Source: Hypomyces perniciosus
Taxonomy: Eukaryota; Ascomycota; Sordariomycetes; Hypocreales; Hypocreaceae
Direction: 5' to 3'
NCBI GenBank assembly: GCA_008477525.1
Contig: SPDT01000001.1
Coordinates: forward strand, 434,001-498,000
DNA length: 64,000 nt
The translations under genes were made by a program, and so were the position numbers. The notes under the pieces are model-generated. The model was not told the origin of the DNA. It did no database searches and worked only from the letters and a program-made list of their open reading frames with translations. Positions 51,808 through 63,481 of the stretch are shown piece by piece. The stretch's first letter is position 1. The number at the start of each line of letters is the position of its first letter.

Positions 51808-54800
51808 ATGCGTATTCTACCGAACCGTCTGCTCTCCTCGTCCCCTTCATCCAGCGTGAATTCGAGAAGCGAGAGTCCAATGCGGTCGAAGAATGATAGC
51901 TCCAACTCCCCCGGGGATGGACTCATCCTCAAGGTCATCATTCTGAGGGTATTGTCGAATTTTCGCTCCGCATCGATCACCCTCCGGCGGTGCGCTAACC
52001 TCTGCGGTGGATAGGCAAGGAATCTGGCGGCCAAGGATCGTGGAGGCACCTCAGACCCGGTGAGTTGCTATAAAGGGCACAGCTACAGGCATCAGACATG
52101 CGCACCGCTGCCACTCCATAATATCTACTGTTTAGAACCCTAGCTTACAATGGCCTTTCTGCATATAGTATCTCGTCCTTACCCTCGGCGATACCCGTGT
52201 GACAACCCATACAGTCCTCAAGACGCTGAACCCCGAATGGAATGTTAGCGAGGAGCTCCCTATCGACTCTGTCCAGAGCCTTGTCCTTGACGTCATCTGC
52301 TGGGACAAGGACCGATTCGGCAAAGATTATCTTGGCGAATTCGATCTCGCCCTCGAAGAGATATTCCAGAACGAAAAAGCCGAGCAAGATGCCCGCTGGT
52401 ATCCCCTGAAGAGCAAACGGCCTGGCAAGAAGACTAGCATCGTATCCGGCGAGGTTTTGCTTCAATTCTCTCTCATTGACAACACAAACCGGTCCGCCTC
52501 GAGCCAACAAATATTCGAGAAATTCTACAGTCTTATTGGAACCGTTCCACTCGGCTCTTCCCGAAACGTTACACCGTCTGAGACTCCACTAATGATTCCG
52601 AGCGGGACCTTGCGGCCTGGTGCAGCTTCATCCCTTCCGGAAGGAGCTGTGGATGAGGACGACGATGAAGACCTTACTGAGTTCGATGAGGAGATGGCAG
52701 AGGATGCTGAAGACCCCTCAAAGCCAGAGACTGTTGAGAAGCGGAGACGACGCCTCAGGATTAAGGGCCTGAAAAGGAGAAGACGCGAGAACCCTTACGC
52801 CTTCACCAATGGAGACTCAGATGTCGTCGGTATTATTTTCTTAGAAGTTTGCAAAATAACTGATCTTCCACCCGAGTCCAACCTGACTCGCACTAGTTTC
52901 GACATGGATCCATTTGTTGTTGCATCTCTCGGCAAGAAGACTTACCGCACCAGACGAGTTCGTCACAATCTTAACCCCGTGTTTAATGAAAAGATGCTCT
53001 TTCCCGTACAAGGGCATGAACAGTCATATTCGTTTTCCTTCATTGTCATTGACCATGACAAATACTCTGGAAACGACTTCATTGCTTCTTGCAACCTGCC
53101 TGTTCAGAGCATCATCGAAAAGGCACCCAAGGCAAATCCGGAAACAGGATTGTACGAGCTCCGGGAACCCCCTGAACAAGCCCCGGTGGCTGCGCGATCG
53201 CGCTTGCAGCGGCTCGGAGTGTCTCGCTCTTCGTCATCTCAAAGTCTGACCAAGGTGATTCGCCCGCAGCCAGCCAAGAATTCTCCAGCCAGCACTGCCG
53301 CCCCACAGGCACCAGGTGAATCGAATCAATTGCAAACTGTCAGTGCACTGGTGGTATCTGCAGATGCTCTTGCCCATACAGCAGTTGATACCCCGGAAAC
53401 GGTTGTGGAAGCGGAATATTCGGACTTCGTTGATTTCGCCTTGCCTCTGAAGATGAAGAACTTGGAGAAGTGGGAGAACAAGCACAACCCAGTCATCTAT
53501 TTGAGGGCCAAATATATGCCATATCCCGCCCTTCGACAACAATTTTGGCGAGCCATGTTGAAGCAGTATGACGCAGACGAGAGCGGACTCATCAGCAGAA
53601 TCGAACTTAGCACAATGCTGGATACTCTTGGTTCCACCCTCAAGGATTCTACAGTTGACAGCTTCTTCCAACGGTTCCCCCACAAAGCAGCTGATAACGA
53701 GGACTCGTGGGAGCTGACTTTTGATGAAGCTGTTATCTGCTTAGAAGACCAACTTGTGTCCAAAAGTAAGGCACAGGGGGTGTCTGATAAGGTCAAGAGC
53801 CTCATCCCGGAGGTCAAACATCTTGGCATTTTCAATAGATCTGAATCTAGTGGGCTACTTAGCTCCGAGGGCTCGGGTACATCAACGCCTCAAATCACGC
53901 TTGACCCACCATCGTCTACGACTCCTCCCGTATTGGAGCCTGGCACTTCAGGCGATGACGGCGATGACGAGTATTTTGATAAAGACGACACCAAAGAAGA
54001 GCATGTGGTGGAGGTTCGGGAGTGTCCCATTTGCCATCAGCCTCGCCTGAACAAGCGCAGCGATGGAGATATTATTACTCATATTGCCACCTGTGCGAGC
54101 CAGGACTGGCGACAGGTCAATACCGTTCTAATGGGAGGTTTTGTGACGGCCAGCCAGGCACAGCGAAAATGGTATTCCAAGGTGATCACAAAGATTTCTT
54201 ATGGTGGTTACAAGCTTGGTGCCAATTCAGCCAATATCCTCGTGCAAGATCGTATCACGGGCCAGATCAACGAGGAAAAGATGAGTGTTTATGTGAGATT
54301 GGGAATTCGGCTCCTGTACAAGGGGCTAAAATCGCGAGACATGGAAAACAAGCGAAGTATGTTTCATCTTGCCGAAAATTGCTTCTATGCATTCCTACGA
54401 GAACGGTACTGACCAACATAACTAGTTCGGAGGATGCTGAAAAACCTCAGCATCAAACAGGGCAAGAAGTTTGATAACCCTGTGTCACGGGATGAGATTG
54501 AAAAGTTCATTGACTTCCACCGGCTGGACATGTCGGAGGTCCTGCTCCCAATCGAAGAATTCAAAAACTTCAACGAGTTTTTCTATCGTGCACTCAAGCC
54601 CGGTACACGACCATGCTCAGCCCCTGATAACCCTGGAATTGTCGTCTCGCCGGCGGACTGCCGAAGTGTTGTCTTCAACCAGCTTACGCAGGCAACAAAG
54701 ATTTGGGTCAAAGGTCGCGAGTTTAACATGAAGAGACTACTCGGCGACGCCTATCCTGACGATGCCGCACGGTACGAGAATGGCGCCCTGGGTATTTTCC

Positions 54801-55467
54801 GACTAGCCCCTCAGGATTACCACCGATTCCACATCCCCGTAGATGGAGTCATGGGCAAGCCCATCACCATTGCTGGTGAGTATTACACGGTCAATCCGAT
54901 GGCGATCCGTTCTGCTCTGGATGTGTACGGCGAGAATGTGAGAGTGCTGGTGCCCATTGATAGTGAAGTGCACGGGCGGGTGATGGTTATTTGTGTTGGT
55001 GCTATGATGGTGGGCAGCACAGTTATTACACGCAAAGAGGGCGAGCAAGTGAAGCGTGCGGAGGAATTGGGGTATTTCAAGTTTGGTGGCAGTACTGTTC
55101 TGCTGCTCTTTGAGCCTGGAAAGATGCGGTTTGACGATGATTTGGTTGACAACTCGAATGGTGCTCTGGAGACATTGGTAAGTGCTTTGCGTGCCACGAT
55201 TACCATACGAACAGGATGTTGACATTAGGGTGCTAGGTTCGAGTAGGCATGTCCATTGGACACCTGCCCAACCAACTACAGTGGATGCCGGATATGCGTA
55301 AGAACGAGGAAGATGTCACGGAAGCGGAGAAGAAGGACGCGAAGCGACGTATCCAGGGCAGCGTCGCGATAGAAGAGTCACCCGAAGACAGCGTAGACGA
55401 GGATGATCAGGGGAGGAGGCCATCCCTTCCACCAACTATGAATACACTTGCGGCATCAGCAATGTAG
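51808..55467 (+). CDS. psd2: Phosphatidylserine decarboxylase with C2 and EF-hand domains (Psd2 type)
   Basis: Exons 51808-51948, 52015-52059, 52169-54356, 54426-55177 and 55237-55467 give 1118 aa. The first three exons build C2 domain 1 (LILKVIILR, ARNLAAKDRGGTSDP, YLVLTLGDTRVTTHTV). C2 domain 2 follows (FLEVCKITDLPPESNLTRTS, then MDPFVVASLGKKTYRTRRV). Next come an EF-hand (YDADESGLISRIELSTML), a CPICHQ...HIATC zinc-like motif, and the decarboxylase core (IDFHRLDMSEVLLPIEEF, then PQDYHRFHIPVDG). The autocleavage motif reads FGGST near residue 1011, the GGST variant typical of Psd2 rather than LGST; cleavage before Ser creates the pyruvoyl cofactor. Psd2 converts phosphatidylserine to phosphatidylethanolamine at Golgi/endosomes. 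Confidence 0.95.
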
Positions 55468-56185
55468 AGAAGCCAAGCGATGCGAGGATGACGGAACCGC
55501 GCTCCCCAAGGAGCAATATTTACAACGGGGGGTTTTGGCACCTTATGAGAGGGCCGATCGAAAATTGGTGTTGCTTTTTTTGTCTCGATTGGATTCGTAC
55601 GCATGGGGACCACAGCTATGAATTGCTCTTGCACAACGGCTATGACTGACAGTTTACGGCATAGCACAGTAACACCTACAAAGGCGAGAAGGGCCAGCTA
55701 TTTGACGCTGGCAAAGAAATACTCAATTTATATTGTTTCCGGTCTTGTCCCTTCAACAGGACTGGACTTAAATAACTAACTACCTATGTTATAGTATACT
55801 TTGGGGAGAAATTGCATTCGATTCATGTTCAAGTGGAGGTATTATAATGTAGTTTGTTTGATGACGTTCTAAATCCAGATAGTTCCCTCCCTATAGTGAC
55901 GAAGGTGAGTGGTGAATGTGCCGCCATTATGAGACGGGATGAGAAATCAGGGACATGTGAGACGTGCTTTGTCCAGTTTCGGCGGTAATAAGAATGTGAA
56001 TGCTGAAAAATCGCTTGGATATGGCGAATCAGCGATGTTCGAGGTGGCACTACTATGAAGTCGTGATTTGGGATTGATAATTCGTCATGGATGTGTGTGT
56101 AAAATCCGAATAGTAGCATTAGAAATCGACCCGGGGGGGGGGGGGCAGCGGTCCTCCCCGAAGAATGATTGCTTCCAACCCTCCC
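55468..56185. other. Convergent intergenic with a 13-G run
   Basis: 718 nt. A homopolymer of 13 G lies at 56133-56145. No gene is seen. Confidence 0.6.
56133..56145. repeat. Poly-G tract, 13 nt
   Basis: An uninterrupted run of G sits 40 nt downstream of a small candidate gene on the opposite strand. Such runs are prone to slippage and to G-quadruplex formation. Confidence 0.9.
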
Positions 56186-56416
56186 TTAATGGCTGGAGGG
56201 TGAACTTGATGAGGAATTTGAGGAGAGGCTGTTTCTTCGGTCGTTGTCCATAGAGCGCTTCTCGGGAGAAGGAGAGCGTGAAAGGGGGCGAGTGGTGGTG
56301 GTGTCGAGTGTTGAGACGGAGGAGGAGGATGGAGCGGCGTTGTGGTGACGAGATTGGTTCCAGGAGGCGTAGAATTGCCTGCAGAGGTGGGCGGACATTG
56401 TGTATGTGGGAGACAT
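56186..56416 (-). CDS. Small Ser-rich candidate protein, 76 aa
   Basis: An intronless frame from ATG 56416 (MSPTYTMSAHLCRQFY) has good start context (CGCCATGTC), strong C-ending codon choice and a purely hydrophilic Ser/Arg composition; a second ATG lies at 56398. It contains SRSPSPEKRS and a terminal serine run. No domain is recognised. Upstream frame extension to 56632 has poorer codon use and is treated as 5' UTR. It could be a real small conserved fungal protein or a spurious frame. Confidence 0.5.
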   Translation of the reverse strand: MSPTYTMSAHLCRQFYASWNQSRHHNAAPSSSSVSTLDTTTTRPLSRSPSPEKRSMDNDRRNSLSSNSSSSSPSSH

Positions 56417-56664
56417 GGCGAAGAGGATTGATATTTTGATGTTTTGTTGTTTTGTTGTTGTTGGAATTGGTGGATTGGTGAGTGTTATTTCGAGGTGAGG
56501 GCGTGTAAGTCGGATGAGTGAGTGAGTGCTGAGGGATGGCGCTTTCTTAAGTGCGCGTGAGAGAGAGGAAAAAGAAGATGTCACGCGAGTCAGGGATTCA
56601 GAAGTGCAGATCAGAGCAAAACAAAGCATCAAGTAATGAGGCAGCCTATGCTATTAATAATAGC

Positions 56665-56708
56665 CAGGCAGGTAGGCAGGCAGACAGACAGACAGACAGG
56701 CAGACAGG
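56665..56708. repeat. (CAGG/CAGA)n microsatellite
   Basis: Tetranucleotide units CAGG, then CAGA, repeat for about 44 nt with one variant. Confidence 0.9.
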
Positions 56709-56984
56709 AGAATCCATATGGAACCAACAACTTACATTTCATTGTACATTAGCTCTACAGGAGTACATCCATAGTACAGAGTACTCCGTACAAGTCACCT
56801 CATGCAGCCCAAAAGTCATCCCATACTTCCCCATAAAAAGCACCGCAGCAGCCAATCAAGTCGCCCGTCTGATGCAAGTGCAGTTCCTCATCCGGATGGA
56901 ATATCACCGAATGGCATGATGTCTATGTACTTTGTACTATTATATACTAAAGTATGGAGTGGCTATGGAGATCAGAACAGGCGG

Positions 56985-57014
56985 TATGTATGTATGTATG
57001 TATGTATGTATGTA
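56985..57014. repeat. (TATG)n microsatellite
   Basis: Seven to eight tandem TATG units. Confidence 0.9.
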
Positions 57015-57031
57015 TTCGTACTCGGAATTAA

Positions 57032-57047
57032 TACGGAGTACTCCGTA
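57032..57047. repeat. Perfect 16-bp palindrome of the 9-mer family
   Basis: TACGGAGTACTCCGTA is TACGGAGTA and TACTCCGTA overlapping by two bases. It is the mirror arrangement of the cluster at 46666-46681. Confidence 0.9.
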
Positions 57048-57708
57048 CTGCGCGTGACCTTGCTTGGGCTTTGTCCTATGTAGTTTCAAGGATGTTCGAT
57101 GCAACTCTACATAGATAGTACCTAGTACGAAGTACCACAGCAGCAGTAGCCATATACTATTAGAGGCACCTTGGTAGGTCCCTTCAATCAATCAACCTTG
57201 ATGGAATACTTAATATTAGTATCTCTCTGTGTACAGGAACCCTTATAGATACATACATGACAACCAATAAAGAAGCCTCATCCATCTCTCACCAATTTCT
57301 GTAGCAAAGCGCTCGCTCATATATTTTACACTACCGTTTGCGATAGCAAATTTCAATCAATATCCCCCCTCAAAAAATCTTGGGCTTTTGTGCCTCCTTC
57401 ACTCCAACGCGCCTTAGCAAATATTCCATGGGATATACCTTAGTAACAAAACCCTCCAATCCTCTTTCAAAGGAGGGAGGGAAACGAGCGCCGTGGCTAT
57501 GCCTATGTGCCGCCGATACCAATTAATATCCAATACTGATGTTGCAAGCGATGTTCCACCCTTCAAGCATCGATGAAAAAGAGAAAAGAAAAAAAGAAGA
57601 AGCAAAAAACAAGTAAAAAGGGAGAAAAGAATAAGGTCCCCGCGGCGAGGCATTACGAGAATGTTGAGTGTCGTCTGCTCTTGTCTGCTCGCCAAAACCA
57701 CATAGTCC

Positions 57709-60700
57709 TCAATCAGCAATCGCACTTTCGTCCACCTCATGCTGTTGTGGTACTTCTCCATTCTTCTCGCCTGCCGGGACATTGATATTTGCCCGTGATT
57801 TCCTCTGCGCGTCGACGAAACGCTCCCAATACTCTGGGTCGCTTTCCTTCATACACTTGAATAGGATATCCTTATCCTCCTTGAAGGCTCGAACTACACC
57901 CTTCTCCTTGACTTTGGCCAGCAGCTCGCCCCCAACATCTTCAGCAATCTCTGTAAGGAATCGAATGTGATTGGGGTCAGCCGTCATATCGTCGATAGTA
58001 GCGAGTAGATCAATGTGTTCCGTAAATCCAGACCGAAATCTGTGTCCAACACGGTGTACTCGTCCTTCTTCTTCTGCCAACACTTTGGACAGAACTGAAT
58101 TGGACCGCGAGAGAGGCTTTGAACTGTGTATAGCGGACTCATCCTCGCCATCCGACGGGGCTGCGATTGCGTCTTCTGAGGCAGGTGGTGACGTGGAGAG
58201 CTCGCCCGCCTCGTTTTTGGATGTTGGGGCTTGGGGTATCTCGATAGGTGCAGGTTCTCGTGTGTCCGGGAACTCGTCCTCGAACCTTTTGATGATGCCT
58301 TGCAGAGTGTCGTCGAGGAATGTTAGCTTGCGCAAGTTTTGCTCATCGCTCGGGTTCCCCTTGGCCTTATTGAGGGCTGGTTGGATACGGAGACGGATCT
58401 TGCGAGCGCCAGCCAACAGATGCTTCGAAAAGTCCTTGGCCTTGCCGCCCGTAGCGAGTCTCGGCCCAGAAGACGGCACCTCGTTGCCATCCACATCCCT
58501 ACTGAATTCACCGGATAGCCTCTGAGACTCATCGCCACGATTTTTCAGGCAGCATGTAAGTGCCTTGACCACACCAGTACCACCAATGACGTAGTCCTCA
58601 TCTGGTCCTGAATCGTCATCATCGACTGGCTCATCATCTGCAAGGACATCGTGACCGACGAGGTGTACGATGACATCTGGATAGGATGCGCTCTTGCATT
58701 CCTGAGCCTCTCCCTGCGTCTCGGACAGTGCTGAAGCTATCGCCGCACTAACCTCGGTATCGTGCAGCCGCTCCATGTTGCGTAGACAGTACGCTACGAC
58801 CTGCTTGGCCATGGCCTTGACAATTTCACCGGCTTCTTCGCTCGGTACCTCTATGTCGACGCATATCATGCTCTTTGATAATCTTGCGGCGGCCATGAGT
58901 GAGGCATACAGTGCACAAGCTTCCTCTTGGGCTTCCTCAGTCTTCGCATCTGCTAGGCTCGCCAACTCGGTGTTTCTTAGCAGATTGAGGTGGCAGAGGT
59001 TGTGAACTTCTGGCACTACTTCTAGTATCGCAATGGCCTGTTCGGCTGTCATATTGACGTCTTGCAGATGTAACCGTTTCAGGGGCTCCATTTTCGGCAT
59101 GTACCTAGTTGCGTTGTTTAGTCTTTAATCGTTGCGACACGCGTTACTCACCGGATTTTCGGCTACATACCTTCTGAGGAGGCCAACCGCACTTGGAGTC
59201 GACTGAAACAAGTCATGATTGTGTGATAAATCAATGAAACGGAAGGCCTGAAGTTTAACTAAAACGGGCAAAATCTTGCTGAGAGAAGAAGGGTTGAGGT
59301 TGCAGCCAGAGAGACCTAGCGCCCACAAGGGATCGCCCTCCTTGATCGACGCAACAATGACTTCCATCTGATCCAAGAGGTCATTGCCACCCAAGTCGAG
59401 ACCTTCGCAATTCCCAGCTTCGAGATATCTTGCCACATGTTGCAGCCCTTGCTTGTCCAGGTGGTTGCGCGCAACGCCAAGTCTGCGCACACCACATTGA
59501 ATCACACCATCAATTATCGTGCCGAACTGATCCATGCTCGGTTCGGTCTCGCCAATGTTGACAATTTCAAGCGTCGACCCTGCCGGGCGCTCCGCGAGTG
59601 CCTTTGAGAAGATGTCTGATATGCTGAGGGGAATCTGGAGGGAACCATTGTTGCTGGCGGTAGGCTGACGCGGGAACGGAATACTCGAGAGGTCGAGGTA
59701 TTTCAATGACCGGCACTTGTAGGTGAAGAGTGATATGTGTTTCCAGCCATCAGGACCCAACTTGTTGTCTTTCAAAACGACTCGTTCCACGATGCCTCCA
59801 TGTTGCTCATGTTGCTCAGGAACACGCTTTGACTTCTTACATCTCAACAGCCCCGAGCGTTTCGCTGCCAACAGACCAGCAAGGATAACTCGCAAGCCTT
59901 CATCATTTAACCCGGTGTTCTCGAGTATGATTTCTCTGACAGGGACAATGGCAAGGTAATCTCCAAGAGTAACGAGATCCGGAAATTGCATAAAATACCC
60001 CGTCAAGTCCAACTTGTTCACGAAGCCGGTCGCAGAGGAGGTGTTTGCGCTGTCGTTTAGCTGTTCTGTGATCTTCTTCAGAATCGGAGTTTCGCGAAGC
60101 TGACAACACCTGCGGTAGACTCGAATAGGGTTGGTGGTTGGGAAAGCCGTTAGTTTCGGCGATCCAGTGCTTCCAGGGCTGCCAGACGAGTCACTGCTAT
60201 CGCAATGGATCTCCATTGGGATCGACCCGTTATCTTCAGCGAGTTTACGCCTCTTCTCCTTTCTCGCTTTGCGCTCTTCCTCGCTCCTTTTCTTCTTCTC
60301 TTTCTTCCTCGTCATTTCCTTTTCCTTACCAGGACCGCATACAATGTCCTCAACACTATCAATCAGTTTAGCTTCATTTGATGCGGCCACACTCGTCTCC
60401 AATTCTGGAGAATTGCTTCCCCCGGTGCTCTCGATGAGGGCGTCTTTTGCCGCTTCAGCAGCTTTTGGGTTCTTTAACGCCGCGCCCTCGCCCTTCTCTG
60501 CCATCTTCTTCTTCTGACCTTGGTCGAGAGGTTTTGACTGTGCCTCACCGTCTGCATATTTTGGCATCGGCGCAATCTCAACGTCAACATAAAATGATAC
60601 CCTCCGTAATTTGCTATCTTTGAGTTCTGTGATGGGACACCTTTCCCGGTTCTGGTCCACGTTCAAGATTTTGCGCTCCACCAGCCCATGACTTTGCTTA

Positions 60701-61450
60701 ACATTAGACCCAAGGTTCCCTCCAGAGGAGGACAAGCGTCGGAAGACGCCAAGGAAGCCAGCCTGTCCTGATTTCGGTGGAGCTGGAGTGTAGGGAGCGT
60801 CACCCTCTGGTTTTGCACCATGCTGGAGTACGGCATTCTTAGTCGGGGTGATCTTGGGGACGACAGGATCCGATTGCGCTATCGGGGATTGGTGTTGCTG
60901 CTGGGACTGCTGTTGGAGGTGTTGAGGCTGCTGGGGCGACTGCGGTTGTTGATGCGCCGCTCCGTTGGCGGATGGTGAGTTTGATGAGCCTGAGAACTTG
61001 GCTGAGATATTGGAGAACCACGAGTTGCGACGGTGTGGAGGGGTGCCATTAGGGCTATTCTTGTTTTCAACCGAGCTAGATCGCGAGAGGCGCCTCAAGG
61101 GAGTAGACCCATTGATGGGCATTGGCTCTTGGCGGCCATTCGACTGGCCATTGCTCGCTGTTTCGGTAGGCGTCTGAGGGCTGGGTTGGCGTGGGGATTC
61201 GCTAATGGGGATCTGTCGCGGCTGCGCAGGGCCAGGAGTCTTGCTGGGCGCAATGGAAGCTTTGTTGAACTTGTCTATCTGCACTGTCAGCCATTGTGCA
61301 TCGTCTCATCTCGCGGTATCGGGCCAAGAGGCATGGATTGATGGGTGAGAGAGCACCAGCGCTATGGTGATGGCGGAGGTGGCAACGTGACATGCCTTTG
61401 GGGGAGCCCTGCGTCATCCAACTGACGTCGACACCATGAACCTGTTCCAT
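57709..61450 (-). CDS. Leucine-rich-repeat protein, Mhp1-like
   Basis: Exons 61450-61396, 61283-59171 and 59104-57709 give 1187 aa. The N-terminus MEQVHGVDVSWMTQGSPK joins to VQIDKFNKASIAPSK. Then comes a long Ser/Pro/Gln-rich disordered region including a Q-run (QQQSQQQHQ) and a Lys/Glu-rich charged stretch (REEERKARKEKRRK-like, residues ~350-370). From about residue 400 ribonuclease-inhibitor-type leucine-rich repeats are visible (KYLDLSSIPFP, GLDLGGNDLLDQM, ALGLSGCNLNPSSL, RFIDLSHNHDLF, LLRRYMPKMEPLKRLHLQDV). Filamentous-fungal proteins of this build are often named cell wall biogenesis protein Mhp1, a label I recall but could not check. The first intron would be GC-AG (AAAG|GCATGT); the second uses a GTATGT donor. 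Confidence 0.85.
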
Positions 61451-63481
61451 CTTGGCGGGCTATGCGGCGCTCGCATGCAATTCTAGGAAACAGACGATGC
61501 GGCGGTAAGGTGCAGGAGGGAAGAATGAAGGGTGAAGGGTGAATTGATGGCTACCAAAGCTGACAATATCTGACATCAATCCCGTCGTCTGGTCTCAGCT
61601 GCAACAGCAGTTCTGACAGGGCTGGGGGTAAGCGCGGAACTGCTGGAATAGTACCACCTGTACGAATGATGGGGGCGATAAATGTCAACAACTAGGCCCG
61701 CTGTAGGCGTAGTCTGACAGGCCAATAGCGGGGTAATGCAGCATTTCTCAGCCCACCTAGGCAGATTTGTTGGTGAGCCCTTAAAGCCCCTGTCTAAGTT
61801 CTCGCCCGCACGCGTCGGGAATACTACCAGCCCTGGATGTACTCCGTAAAGTTGCGGGAGACAGGTACAGTTCAAAAAGGTTAAATATTCGAGGATGTTT
61901 GGTTGGTTCCTAGTACATCAAATGGCGGCACCAATACTCCCGTTTAATCCAGAAAACACGGTTGTGTTGTTGTATCTGGTCCTTATCACGCAGTACCTTA
62001 TACTTGGACGCATTTGGCATATGGAGGTCTCCGCAGACGACATCAGACGGAAAGTTGCAAGCAGCCACGAAATTCAAATAGGGCTATTATTACTACATTT
62101 GTACTCCGTACTCCGTAGGTACTTCGTACTCCGTGATGATTAATTCAACCACTTACCAATGAGATATTTTCACCCAACCCTAGACACCCATAGCAGCCTT
62201 ATGAATTTCTAAGCATTTCATCAAATGCTGACAGGATGAATGCAACTAATAGGTAGATGGGTACATAAAATGGATGTATGCATGGAAAGGTACCAAGTAC
62301 TAATAGCCCCAACACGGACATAATGAATCACCAAGTTCTCATCTCCGGTTTCCAGGTCGCACGGGTTTCGGAACCACACAAGCACTACTACTACTGGTAA
62401 TCTTATTGGTTCTCACGGAAAATACATAACCCTCTGTTGAACAAAGTTGCTCCAAGAATATAATTGCTCGCGGCATTTGATCCTTGTGGGGTGTAGGTAC
62501 TCCGTAGGTGCTATGCAATCAAGCTCGTATGAATGAATGCATGCATGTAGTAGGTATCTATGTACTACTACTCCGTACTTGACTAAAAATAATCATGCGA
62601 AATAGACCGATTCTCCGTTAGCTGCAGGTAAGGGATAGGATTCGAATCCTAAATACGCTGACAAGCCGTACTAAAGCGGCCCTTTTGAAGAGTAGCTAAC
62701 ACTCCATACTGCTTCCAAGGTTCATCGCCAAGAATATTCATACATCATCGAACTCAGAGCCTCAAATGCTTGTTATGCTAATCAGCCAAGTGCCGAGAAA
62801 TGTGTTTGGACCCTCATTCTCCAGCATGGCCCACCTTGTCTCCCTTGTCTCGCCCCAGATCCAAATTCCCGGGGCCATGTCAACCTAAGACAAGCATGCA
62901 TAAACGCACAAGTCTGCTCTGCTGTTACCATCACTCCTTCTCTCGAACCGGATTTAAAGAAACAAGTTTCTAATATCTATTTTATGTATTCAGTAAGACG
63001 CAATTCTCTGCCAAATATTTAGAAATGTCGCACTCCGTGAGTCAATGCGATGCCTGGATGCTGCCGAGAGTGTGCATCTCGTCGTCTGGGTTGTGTGTTC
63101 CTGGCTATTGATGCATATTACTAATACTAATGCAGTTGTCTGACTCGGAGGTTGATGGAACTATCCGCATGGTCATCCCCTATACTCTGTACTCCGTACA
63201 TTATTAATCATTACCCTGATTCACTTTGGAATCATTACAGTCACCACTTTCACGTTGTTGCCGAGCCATAATGTGCTACGGATAACATGGATAGTCGCAG
63301 GGCAAGGGGCAGGCAATAAAAAAAAGGATTAAGTAATATCACAATGATATAGGAAGGTGAATGAGCCGGATTGGAAGGCATCTTTTCATTCATTTGATCA
63401 TGAGGACCGATTCCTTTCATTCCTTAAAACTCCAGACCCAATGTACCGGCAAAATCACTGTAACCTGCCCAATTCTCCATT
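61451..63481. other. Intergenic, ~2.0 kb, AT-rich with palindromic 9-mers
   Basis: No gene is recognised. Family copies lie at 61840, 62102, 62109, 62120, 62498, about 62571 and about 63187. A GATTCGAATC palindrome near 62640 resembles a T-arm but has no tRNA around it. Confidence 0.6.
62102..62135. repeat. Cluster of TACTCCGTA/TACTTCGTA copies
   Basis: TACTCCGTA at 62102 and 62109 and TACTTCGTA at 62120 are followed by a one-mismatch copy at 62127, all in the same orientation. Confidence 0.85.

Larger units (their letters stand above)
56417..57708. other. Intergenic, ~1.3 kb, microsatellite-bearing
   Basis: It contains a (CAGA/GGCA)n repeat at 56665-56708, a (TATG)n repeat at 56985-57014, and palindromic 9-mers at 56782, 57032-57047 and 57125. 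No gene is seen. Confidence 0.6.

Noticed and set aside
62625..62680. tRNA-like T-arm (GATTCGAATC)
   Set aside because: The palindrome alone resembles a T-arm; no acceptor stem, D-arm or anticodon arm can be folded around it on either strand.
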